Of a stretch of 64,000 bases of DNA, positions 30,316 to 39,700 are shown piece by piece. The DNA lies in assembly GCF_000237925.1 (NCBI RefSeq), contig NC_031497.1, positions 26,204,205 through 26,268,204 on the forward strand, given 5' to 3'. The notes under the pieces were generated by a model. It saw only the letters and a list, made by a program, of their open reading frames with translations, was not told the origin of the DNA and made no database searches. The number at the start of each line of letters is the position of its first letter. Position 1 is the first letter of the stretch. Source of the DNA: Schistosoma mansoni (taxonomy: Eukaryota > Platyhelminthes > Trematoda > Strigeidida > Schistosomatidae). The position numbers and the translations under genes were made by a program.

Positions 30316-30840
30316 ATATTAGGGAATGATGGTAAATCAGTTGATGAGGTCATGAATGTTAATCGACTGAGATGGTTGGGCCAAATATTACGCATGCCCA
30401 ACCACTGGTTACCACGACGCGCTATGCTGACTAGTGTAGGGGATGGTTGGAAGAAAGTTAGGGACGGCCAAACGAAAACGTGGCATCAGAGATTGAAGTC
30501 ACTAACTTCTAGTCTGAACCATGTTTGTAGATGCAAACTACTTGGTTGGGGTTCTCATGACTATCGTAACCAATGGTTGGAGACTGTAGGTGACATGGCT
30601 CAGAAACGATCAGAATGGCGTAGGTGTATACACTCTTTATCTTCCCTTAGACGGTGAGATTAAAATTGCTTCATATCTGTCTTTCTTCCTATACTATATC
30701 CTTATATACAACCTATCTTTTATATATTACCACCATTAAATTAACTACTATGAATTCGGTGTTCATCTTGTTGTACTAATGAGGTATGGAAACTTGGACC
30801 GATGTATATGTGTGCCTGGTCCTACGTTGTAGCTGATTGA
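30316..30840 (+). mobile_element. 5'-truncated RTE LINE, inverted partner of the previous copy
   Basis: A 9-bp duplication, CTACAGGTC, flanks it at 30307-30315 and 30841-30849. The plus frame 30352-30657 gives 101 residues identical to the C-terminus of the 29-kb copy. The DNA is identical from about 30345 to 30731, then the 3' UTR differs at roughly one base in ten. Confidence 0.9.
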
Positions 30841-30849
30841 CTACAGGTC

Positions 30850-31177
30850 GTGAGTTCTTACTAGAATTCTGAAATCCCCGTCTCGAAACAAGTTCATGAT
30901 TTTTTTTTTTAATTCTCAATATTTCTCTGACTGCAACCAATGTTCGATAATAACGTTCTGTAGATCAGGCTTTGTTCAAAATCATTAGGAAATGAGGTAC
31001 ATTGTCTAAACTGAATTAGATAACCGTTAATCACAGTTTAGTTTCAATCTCTAGAAATATGTGGTTCTTATTTTTATAAACTAAATGGTCAAAAGACTGA
31101 GTACTTAAAGCAATTAGTCCCTCTTATAAATTTCGATAGAACAATAAGAAGATGGGGTTGATCTGAAAAATGTTGAT
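30850..31177. other. No recognisable gene
   Basis: AT-rich spacer with a short T run at about 30899-30911. Confidence 0.4.
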
Positions 31178-31250
31178 GTATTTACACTATAAATTTCGAA
31201 CAATCTGGTCACACATATACTTGTCAAGGAGTTTTATGTGAAAATTAATA
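31178..31250 (-). mobile_element. Penelope-like terminal fragment
   Basis: The minus strand contains ATATGTGTGACCAGATTGTT followed by CGAAATTTATAG, matching the stretch near 22880 on the plus strand. Only about 70 bp remain. Confidence 0.45.
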
Positions 31251-31257
31251 AACGTCA

Positions 31258-31585
31258 ATTAAATGAGAAGCAGTGACCTTTGGAGTTCAACCAAGTCTCT
31301 TGTGAGATAGTAACTCACTGAAAACAACGGTGGACGGTTGCTCAATTTCGTAGATTAGTTGAAGTTAGACATTAACACCGTTGGATGCCAGTCGGCTCAG
31401 TGGTCTAGAGGTTAAGCGCTCGCGCGCTAGACTGTTAGGTCTTGAATTTGAATCTCGCGAGTTGGGATTGTGGATGCGCACTGCTGAGGAGTCCCACAAT
31501 AGGAGGAAACGGCCTTCCAGTGCTTCCAGGTTTTCCATAGTGGTCTAGTTTCAATTGACTCATGAATTCAACTGTTAAGATTGAG
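31258..31585 (+). mobile_element. SINE-B, nearly complete
   Basis: The plus copy runs head (GAGAAGCAGTGACC), body, tRNA-like part (GGCTCAGTGGTCTAGAGGTT, then TTTGAATCTCGCGAG), hammerhead and tail (GGTTTTCCATAGTGGTCTAG). Confidence 0.85.
31474..31527 (+). ncRNA. Hammerhead ribozyme, SINE-B, near intact
   Basis: CTGAGGA (31484-31490) and GAAA (31506-31509) are kept. Helix II GTCC/GGAG has one mismatch at its closing pair, helix III is CGG/CCT, and the triplet is TTC. Helix I pairs GCACTG with CAGTGC. Cleavage may be slow but is possible. Confidence 0.6.
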
Positions 31586-31866
31586 TAATAATTATAAACA
31601 AAGGAGAGAGAAAAGAAATCAACATTGTATACAAAGAATAGGAAATCGTTGCATTATCCTAAGTCATTAAATGACTTAAGGATTACAGGGCAAATTCAAG
31701 GTTATGACAAATTGTTCTGCACACATAAGGGGGGAGGTAAATTTACGATTAGACAAAGCTTCTATAAACCTAAGAATTCATCTTTGACGATTTTTATGCA
31801 ACGTTTTAAAAGCTATATTGATGTCGATTCTGAGCCCTGATTCAATTATGTGCTTTGCCATTGATC

Positions 31867-32395
31867 GCCCCCAAATGCCCTGGTACGGTCGAGAGTGGAG
31901 AGAGTCAGCTCTCCCTCTCGAAAAGCTCTCACATAGCCACGCGTATATAGCCTCTGTCAGTGAAGTCCTACTCACTGCCTTCTCACAGTGGCATTACTGT
32001 TGTTTACAAAATTGACAGGATGAAAAGAGAATGTCCGGTGCTTTAACCGGGTTGGTGGACACGGAATGTTCACCTAGAGGAGTTGAAAAACCCTCATCCC
32101 AAACCAATGGTGCACATGGGCTCCAGTATCTTGAAGGAACAAATGGCGAATGAATCAATTGTTGGTCACCGGCTACCATGTGACTGCATCTCCTCACGAT
32201 GCTCCACTGCCTTGTGGACTAGATATTCAGGTCAAAGGCTCCGGGTGTGGCCCCCTAAGTAAACCACCTGCTTCAGTCTGGGCACCTGAGCAGTATCCCA
32301 GCCCTCACACAAATCGAATGAGATTTGTGAGACGCATATTTATCTGGTGCTTTTTTGTACCAATATTTGTGTTTAACTAAATAAAATAAATAAAA
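31867..32395 (+). mobile_element. AAAT-tailed unclassified retroposon, full copy with target duplication
   Basis: A perfect 13-bp duplication, TTTGCCATTGATC, lies at 31854-31866 and 32396-32408. The unit of 529 bp begins GCCCCCAAATGCCC and ends in an AAAT-rich tail. It has a TATATAGCCTC motif near its 5' end and no conserved open frame. The duplication and tail show target-primed insertion. I see no tRNA box, so its promoter type is unknown. Confidence 0.85.
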
Positions 32396-32409
32396 TTTGC
32401 CATTGATCA

Positions 32410-33042
32410 ACATAGTGTTCTACTTCCCATGTTCACCTGAGTATTTGAAGCTAACTGGTTTTGAAAGCCTCTAGACACATGATCTATAATCCTTGATCTC
32501 ATATATGTGCGCCCACACAAACGTGTAAATTGGTAAATGCTATGGTATGTGACGGAATCTTTCGTTCATTATCTCGGTCTGTTTGGAATCATGAGCTTAG
32601 CCCTTTCAAACACAGCCATTTTAGCAGCGTAATAGGTTTTCTTTTTGACTACTTGTAGTATCTGTCTTAAATTCATACTGTTATATTCACCTCTAAATGG
32701 TAAAGAGAAAAACTGTTTTCTTCGGAACAGAATGAACGAGGGGTTTTCGTGTTGATTGACTCTTTCACCTATTTATAAACTTTCGTGGATAGCTATTTGA
32801 GACAAGTGAGTCAGTCAGCAATTTCGAGTCTTCTTCAATTATATCTGTGCTGCATTTTCTTTGAATCCTGTTAAAGAGTAAATAATATGAAAGCTAGACA
32901 AAAATCGTGTTTTTGATCCCATACTCAACAGAACATGTGCTATGATCAGCCGACAAAATTTATACATATGCTAGGTTGATTGTTATTGGTTAAAATGATA
33001 CCTTAATTTTCTTTAGACGAAATTGATCTTAATCACAACACT
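32410..33042. other. No recognisable feature
   Basis: Upstream of secreted paralogue 3. I searched this stretch for a signal-peptide exon ending in G/GT and found none. Confidence 0.4.
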
Positions 33043-33545
33043 TACATACTTACTTCCGCCTGTTATTCCTAATGAAGCATAGGCCACCAACCACCATTCT
33101 TCAACACACTCACTCTTTCATTCACTTTCCTTTCTAGTTCTATCCAGTTTTTGTTCATTCTTCTCATGTCTGTCTCCATTTCTCGACGTGATGTGTTTTT
33201 TGGTTTTCCTCTTCTCCTTTGGCCTTCGGGATTCCAAATGAGGGATTGTCTTGTGGCGCAGTTGGGTGATTTCCTCAGTGTGTGTCCTATCCACTTCCAG
33301 CTCTTCTTTCTGATTTCTTCCTCCACTGGATGGAATCTTGTTTGTTCTCTCCCACAGTAGGTTGTTCGTGATAGTGTCTGACCAACGGATCAGAAGTGTT
33401 TTGCATAGACAACTGTTAATAAACACTTATATCTTTTGGATGATTGCTTTCTTAGTTCTCTAAGTTTTCACTCCATATATTAGAACTTTCTTAACATTTG
33501 TATTGAAAATTCTGATCTTGGTGTTGTTCAATAATTGTTTAGAGT
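33043..33545 (-). mobile_element. 5'-truncated RTE LINE (GTAA-tailed family)
   Basis: The minus frames contain [35 protein letters not shown] and [15 protein letters not shown], the RTE C-terminal blocks. A TTAC-type tail remnant is at 33043-33055. A weak TCACAA repeat on both sides may be its target duplication. Confidence 0.8.
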
Positions 33546-33811
33546 TCACAATAGATGTCTATAATTGATAAATATGAGCTACATAACTTAATCTAATCGC
33601 TTTCTTTTTTCTCAAAAAAGAACTAAACTACTGATATAGTTTAAAGTAGTTCAACTGATTATACACAAATTTTGATAATGTAACCCTTATATATAAAAAG
33701 TAATAATCATTCATTAATAATCAATTTATTGATTATTCATAAGTAGTAATCTTATGTTAACCGTTATTTCCCTTTTTATCCTTTTATCTATTTTGTATTT
33801 TACATAATTAG

Positions 33812-36486
33812 ATAATATGTATACAGAATTTGAAAAATTAGATTTTTATTTAATACACAATTTAACATTAATCATTAAAGATGATATATGTGCAACAATT
33901 ATTGATTTTAAACGACCTACTGATGTTGAAATTCAAACAAAATCTGGTTACCGTAATGTAACTGAGTAAGTTTATTTAGTTGCTAAATGAATACAGAGTA
34001 TTTTTTTATCAAAGAAAATAGTCTATTTCATGTCCGGCGCTTTAACCGGGTTGGTGAACACGGAAAGTCCACCCAGGGCAGTTGGAAAACCCTGATTCCA
34101 AACCAATGGTGTACATGGGCTCCAGGATCCTGAGGGAACACATTGCGTAAAAATCAATCGTTTTGTATGATATACGATTACAACATTAAGAATTACCATT
34201 TGCTGTTTGAATAGACAACATGAATTAAAACTTAACGTGTAACATGCACAGTATAACAAAAATCCACTTCCAATTAGTAATGTAAACTATTTGTGTAATT
34301 ATATCTACATAGAGAATACAGTTTAACATAGATTTAGATATTCCGTCAAACATTTGTATAACGATAAGCAAAGATGGACGGTGGCTAGCAGAGGGATCCA
34401 GGACGCGCGTTTCGTCCTACTTCAAACCCGAGAAACAAACCTTATAGATGACATGGTAGGACTAATCTATTTTTCTCGGATAACCAGTATCCCCAGAAAT
34501 CCTATCTTATAACAATAGGATGAAGGTCTAGAGGAAGTCATCTCAAAATAAGTCACACCTAACCCATCCTAACGTATTTCTACTGCTGGCGGTAAGATCT
34601 GGATTAAACTACAGAAAAGGTTGTGTGATACCGTTCCCCAGAAGCTGCCCTTTAGAAGTTCACCAAAGTTCCAGGTTTATAAGGCTCTTCTGGTCCATCA
34701 AGAATAACCACTACTCAAACAATAGACCTTACACATATAACATCATTCGAACTCTCTTCATTCATAACATACTACAACGTTCACTTCCTAATATTCTTTC
34801 CATCCGTACCACCATCAATCGCTTAAGCAATAGGATGGTTATCATAACTTATTACCTCCTTTCGATGGTTGAAGCAATAGATATTGTGTTTTACCCAAAA
34901 TTTGAACACTGACACAGAAATCAAAATATATACAATGGGTAAGTCCCAATAATGGCGAAACGAGTATTATGGATCACGCCATAAACAACAATCAAAAATA
35001 TGATCAGTTTCATAGGAGTACTTTTTTCTGAATACAATTCATATGTACTTTATCAGAAAGAACAATTCATATTGTTTTATAATCCCCGATTTATGCTAAC
35101 ATGACTCCAATAAAGGATTATAACAAGATCTTACATATTACCCGGAAAACTTGAGGATTTTTGAGTATTCCAATGAATGACACAAGCAAGCTAACGACTC
35201 TCGTTACATAATAACAATTTCAGCTTTATCATCTTGAAATTGTGTAGAAATAAACAGTTGCTATTAATTAGAGAGACAATCATAGTGATTAAATTCACTT
35301 AGTATTGTTTGTTTGTATCTTCCCATTGAAGTTTAGGACTGCAACTGGTCAGTCTCTTATTAGCCATATGTGCATACTGTGCGTATTGCCTCGATATAGC
35401 CTTAATTCACAAGCATTATAAGCAAAGATGCATGAACATCCAGCTGACGAGTCCCAAATAGGACAAAACGCGAGTCCTGGATTCCACTGCTAGCCACTAT
35501 TCATCTTTGCTTATAATCATAGTGATTGTTATTACAAACTAGAATAACGGAACTATTCAAGATAGAACAGATAAACCGCTGCAACTTTACAGTATAACGT
35601 GATATCACTTGTTCACAATCAGTTAATTAGGGGTAAGTTATCTCCAGAAAAACACCAGCATTTTAGATTTAGTAACTCTTGTGTTCCAGTTACACAATTT
35701 TAATAAACATTAACGAATTAGTGAGAGTTAGATAGAAATATAAAAATTTCCCTGATTACCAAACTGAATGATTAGAGTTAGATTGCAAGTAGAGTAAATA
35801 ATTTCCGTGCCCCCAAATGCCTTGGTACGGCTGAGAGTGGAGAGAGTCAGCTCTCCCTCTCGAAAAGCTCTCACATAGCCACGCGTATATAGCCTCTGTC
35901 AGTGAAGTCCTACTCACTGCCTTCTCACAGTGGCATTACTGTTGTTTACAAAATTGACAGGATGAAAAGAGAATGTCCGGTGCTTTAACCGGGTTGGTGG
36001 ACACGGAATGTTCACCTAGAGGAGTTGGAAAATCCTCATTCCAAACCAATGGTGCACATGGGATCCAGTTTCCTGACGGAACATATGGCGTATGAACCAG
36101 TCGTTAGTCATCGGCTACCATGGGACTGCATCTCCTTACGATGCTTCACTACCTTGTGGATCGGACATTTAGGTCATAGGCTCCTTCCGGGTGTGGCCCC
36201 CTAAGTAAACCACCTGCTTCAGTTTGGTCACCTGAGCAGTATCCCAGCCCTCACACAAATCGAATGAGATTTGTGCGGTGCATATATATCTGGTACCTCT
36301 TTGTACCAATATTTATGTGTTTAAATACATAAATAAAACAATTTCTTTAAGAAATTCAGCTATATCCAATTGATAAATCTGGATTGGTATTAATTATATG
36401 ATTTCATTTTATTGATTATTTCAAGCACATGTGGAATTTGGATTAAAAATCCATCAAAAGGTTTAAGATCCAGGAGACCAGAATAA
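33812..36486 (+). CDS. Small secreted protein, paralogue 3 (two exons found, first exon missing)
   Basis: Exon 2 (33812-33965) is exactly 154 nt, bounded by ACATAATTAG and GTAAGT. In the frame set by paralogues 1 and 2 it reads DNMYTEFEKLDFYLIHNLTL, then DDICATIIDFKRPTDVEIQT and KSGYRNVT, close to [20 protein letters not shown] and KSGKRKVF of paralogue 1. Two N-glycosylation sites (NLT, NVT) are present. A good candidate terminal exon is 36426-36486 after TTATTTCAAG; it continues in phase with TCGIWIKNPSKGLRSRRPE and a stop, placing the second Cys where the paralogues have it. AATAAA overlaps the stop. The signal-peptide exon was not found upstream; it may lie beyond the inserted repeats or be lost. 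The intron holds SINE and retroposon pieces. Function unknown; the terminal exon is less certain than exon 2. Confidence 0.6.
34030..34150 (+). mobile_element. AAAT-tailed retroposon fragment
   Basis: Matches the middle of the repeat (GTGCTTTAACCGGGTTGGTG-type block to GGATCCTGAGGGAACA). Both ends are lost. Confidence 0.7.
34366..34420 (-). mobile_element. SINE-A fragment
   Basis: GCAAAGATGGACGGTGGCTA and GATCCAGGACGCGCGTTTCG are the SINE-A hammerhead end on the minus strand. The piece stops after helix II. Confidence 0.6.
34421..35284. other. Unidentified stretch with one open frame
   Basis: A plus frame at 34625-34912 encodes a basic protein-like sequence without a motif I recognise. It is probably part of an unknown repeat or chance; no splice signals or paralogue support a gene. 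Confidence 0.35.
35288..35520. mobile_element. SINE-A mosaic, inverted tail joined to hammerhead
   Basis: A minus tail (35295-35430) joins a plus hammerhead and tail start (35431-35520). It lies in intron 2 of secreted paralogue 3. The head is missing. Confidence 0.75.
35434..35490 (+). ncRNA. Hammerhead ribozyme, SINE-A, GAAA box altered
   Basis: CTGACGA (35444-35450), a perfect helix II GTCC/GGAC, GTC and a perfect helix I (ATCCAG/CTGGAT) are present. The GAAA box reads AAAA, so it is probably inactive. Confidence 0.65.
35811..36345 (+). mobile_element. AAAT-tailed unclassified retroposon, full copy
   Basis: About 535 bp, almost identical over its first 230 bp to 31867-32100, ending in ATTTATGTGTTTAAATACAT and AAATAAAAC. 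A possible short duplication (AATTTC) flanks it. It lies just before the candidate terminal exon of secreted paralogue 3. Confidence 0.8.
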
Positions 36487-36899
36487 TAAAAAAAAAAACC
36501 AACAGAACTTACATGATCATGATGGACCAGTGTCATATTACAAATCTGAAATTATTGATGAAGCCATTCTGTTTGTGTAGAAATAAAAACAGACACCTAA
36601 CTTACCAGCATTTGATAAATTGAATAAATCTTTTTCTTGAAAATCATGAGTGTTTGTTATTATTCAGTGGAACATTAACAGATTGTTGAATGTACAATTT
36701 CGAGGAACTTATTCAGTCATCAGTTCAGCTTAATGAAACTATCAAGACAATTACCGGAGTATTAGAAGTGGCAACCTCATCAATAGTTGCAGGAAACATT
36801 GGCGACAGGCAATACAGTTCTAAAAAGAGTGAATTTGTGGAGTAGAAACTATGAGTATTCTAAGACAACCAGTGAATGTGTCTGTACCATGGAGACCGA

Positions 36900-37110
36900 T
36901 TCTGCGTTATGCAACCCAATTTCTAACTATTAGCCATGATAAACGCACTGATCCCAACTACGTAGTCTGAACCTATCTACAAAGCTCAGCTCAATAGTTA
37001 GTGACTTCATAGGCTGATATAAAATCTCAAGATGGTCGTCCTTAGAGTTTTTTTTAACCCACTCTTACATCAACCAATATCGCGTGTCGAAGTAGGCTCC
37101 AAAACTAATG
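36900..37110 (-). mobile_element. Very decayed RTE LINE fragment (ACTG-tailed family)
   Basis: On the plus strand CCAACTACGTAGTCTGAACC, AGTTAGTGACTTCA and CAACCAATATCGCG follow the order of the RTE C-terminus at 29.2-29.4 kb. The coding frame is gone. Confidence 0.55.
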
Positions 37111-37409
37111 AAAACCTGGAAGTAATGAAAGGTAGTCTTTTTCTTACTAGTTTAGAATGACTTATAAGTTAGTCATTCTAAACATAGACACTAAGCTTAA
37201 TTTTACATACGATGTTAACACTGTAAGATGAATATTAAATTATTACGAGTAGTAGCGTCAGTAACAAAAGAGTCCAGAGAAACAGGTTATAGTTCAAAAT
37301 ACTTAAAGCAAATTCAACAACTTTCATCATCTCTGTGGTCTTGATGTATGGGCGAGAATGATAATCTTCAGTTGTTTTGCTTAGTCAGACATGTAGATAG
37401 TGTGACAGG

Positions 37410-37649
37410 TGTTATATGTGTTATATATTCCCCTATCCTTATTACTTATTATTGTTCATTGTTGTTTGATTGTGTCGGGTTTTGGTGTGGAAATATATTT
37501 ACGATCTAGTCAGGCTAATAACATGTTCTTGATCTGAGTTGTGTTGAAGTCCTGTACAATAGACACTGAAAGGGAATCTAGTGTTGATATTCGCCTAAGG
37601 TGAATTAACGTCTCACATACGTGTAAAAAGGAAAAGGACCGTTATAACA
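37410..37649. repeat. Possible solo LTR
   Basis: A 240-bp stretch begins TGTTATATGTG and ends CCGTTATAACA, giving short inverted TG/CA ends. There is no second copy and no target duplication, so this is only a suspicion. Confidence 0.25.
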
Positions 37650-38744
37650 GGTCTTCATTCCCAGAGAAATTTAGGGTTACCAGCCAAACTTTACAATTCC
37701 AATATTTTACTTGTTTCTGCACATGAAAGTTCTTTCTCAATTTCATTACTGAACGTAGCTCAAAGAGCGCACAACACTTAACTGATAATCATTCACTCAA
37801 AACTGTGATGTACTAAAAGCTTCTGAATAATTACTCCAGTTTATTATAACGAGCTTTCTTCTTCAATGCCATGCTACTCGAACGTTTTTCACATCCATTC
37901 AAGTGAAGTAGATATATCGCTAAGGATAAGTGTTAGACTTGCAATTGTTTGGAAATGGATATACAACCTCCTCTAATCACTAGCTATCACGATGCGTCGA
38001 CTCGACTTTGGAGAAGTTTAAAAAAATTGAGAATGATGAGACCACGATCAATTCACAAATCACCGACGGTTTTTCTGAGCCGTGATTAAGGATCTAAACT
38101 CTAGGGCTGTCTTATGTAATAATTTCGACCAACGGTTAATCATTTTAGGTCGTATGGTTTAAAAAAGATTACTGTAGTATCGATACATTCATATTTAACT
38201 GTTCTTATACACTTTACTTTCTCTGACCTTATTCGTTTCTTTTGATATTTCTCCATATTTTCAGTTATCCATCGCTTTTGGCATTGTTTACAACTACCCT
38301 GCGTTACTTCTCGTTTAGATTTGCTATCAATGTGCTCGAAACAATCTTCAACCAATTTTCTAGCTTAGGTAATCCCAGGTTCAATAAGTTGATAGACGTC
38401 TTAACAGAATATATATTATCCACCGTTACCTTCATACCTTAAGCTTATTTAGTCAAAATATTTTTAGTATAGGGGTTTTGTGAAGATTGTTACATGTTAT
38501 CAAGATCACGAATAGATCTACGTTAAAAAAACACTTAGCGGTTGCATAACTTACGTCGGTTTGTGATCCTAAAACCTAACATTATTCAAATTCCTTGGTA
38601 TTATTATCAATATCATTATAAATCTAAACACATGAAGAATTTAGATGGGAGTCATTCCACATGAATTATTTATATCAATTCACATATTAGGTGGATCTCG
38701 ATCATACAACTAATCTCATTCGTAATTCCCGACCGTTAATGCTA
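37650..38744. other. No recognisable gene
   Basis: A minus frame at 38355-38140 is Cys- and Lys-rich but has no motif or paralogue I can support. No repeat was recognised. Confidence 0.4.
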
Positions 38745-39290
38745 CCTTGATGTGGTGGTCGGGCTTGCCTATCGTGATGAGCCAATCGAGATATACTGGC
38801 TGGAACAATCGTTCCTCAAGGTCCTACCATGCCAGGCAGGTCGTTTGAAGAGCGGTGAAACTAAAAGCAGCAAACCCAAGGTCCGAAGGCGAAGTCATAC
38901 TGCTGAATGTACAGAGGTGTGACAGCAGTAAGGTGTTTCCTTCAGACAACCAGCATGACAGCGATGCTGCCTTCCCACAAGGAGGGGTGGAGTTAGAAAA
39001 GGTCGACCCTAAAAATGCACACCTCGCCTTATCCCACGGATATCCGTCTCCGGCGGTAAGGTCCTTTGAAGAACGGAGCTAACACAAAAACTACCCACAA
39101 AAAGGTCGTGTGTGACCGACCTCAAGCAGTTGTCCCTTGGACATTGCGGTCACGCTCTCAGGTCATTAAGACCACTTCTAACCCAATTTCCTTTTCAGGT
39201 ACCCCTAGAAGAACTCTTCCACGGTGTGGGCAACCGGGAAGTGATAGCTGCCCTCATACCTCTAACAACACTCAATACCACTGTATTCTT
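38745..39290 (+). mobile_element. RTE LINE 5' leader fragment (ACTG-tailed family)
   Basis: This repeats the first 540 bp of the full copies at 43608 (minus) and 46442 (plus). The first 390 bp are practically identical; differences then appear (for example TGGACATTGC against TGGGCACTAC). It ends at CACTGTATTC, where the full copies continue. Confidence 0.85.
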
Positions 39291-39475
39291 TAACAGCACA
39301 TTCGTAAATATATTGTTATCTACATTTATTGTGGTTCTTAATCCCATAACTTCACTTAATATATAAACTTACTGAAATTAACATTGAACCCTAGTTACTT
39401 TAATGTCGAGAATTTAGTTTTACAAACAATTGTAAATTCATAAGCTACAATTTTAAAAAGTGTATTTTCTCTAAA
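39291..39475. other. Short spacer, nothing recognised
   Basis: AT-rich spacer between a LINE leader piece and SINE-C. Confidence 0.4.
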
Positions 39476-39477
39476 AT

Positions 39478-39700
39478 TGAACAATGCGGCCACTACTCTA
39501 AGTGGCTCGACACTGCTTGCACTAAAAAGGACTTGACACACATGACATTAATCACCACCCAGTGATCAATCAATTGTGATTACATCTCAGTCCTACAGGA
39601 GGTCGGTCGCGGCCCGGATAGTTCAGTGGTAACGTCTCTGACTGTGAAGCTGAGTGACACGGGGTCGAATCCGTCAGAAAGCACCAGTTCCCTAAAGATT
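39478..39700 (+). mobile_element. SINE-C tail joined to a SINE-C head
   Basis: The tail block (CACTACTCTAAGTGGCTCGA, CACCCAGTGATCAATCAATT) is followed by the tRNA-like head GCCCGGATAGTTCAGTGGTA and GGGGTCGAATCC. It stops at CCCTAAAGATT, where the RTE LINE tail begins. The tail-to-head order suggests a dimeric SINE. The hammerhead that should follow is missing. Confidence 0.65.

Noticed and set aside
34625-34912. Plus-strand frame of 95 codons, basic and Ser/Asn-rich
   Set aside because: No recognisable motif and no splice context; likely chance in repeat-derived sequence.
38140-38355. Cys/Lys-rich minus-strand frame of 71 codons
   Set aside because: No signal peptide, splice signals, paralogue or motif; probably chance.
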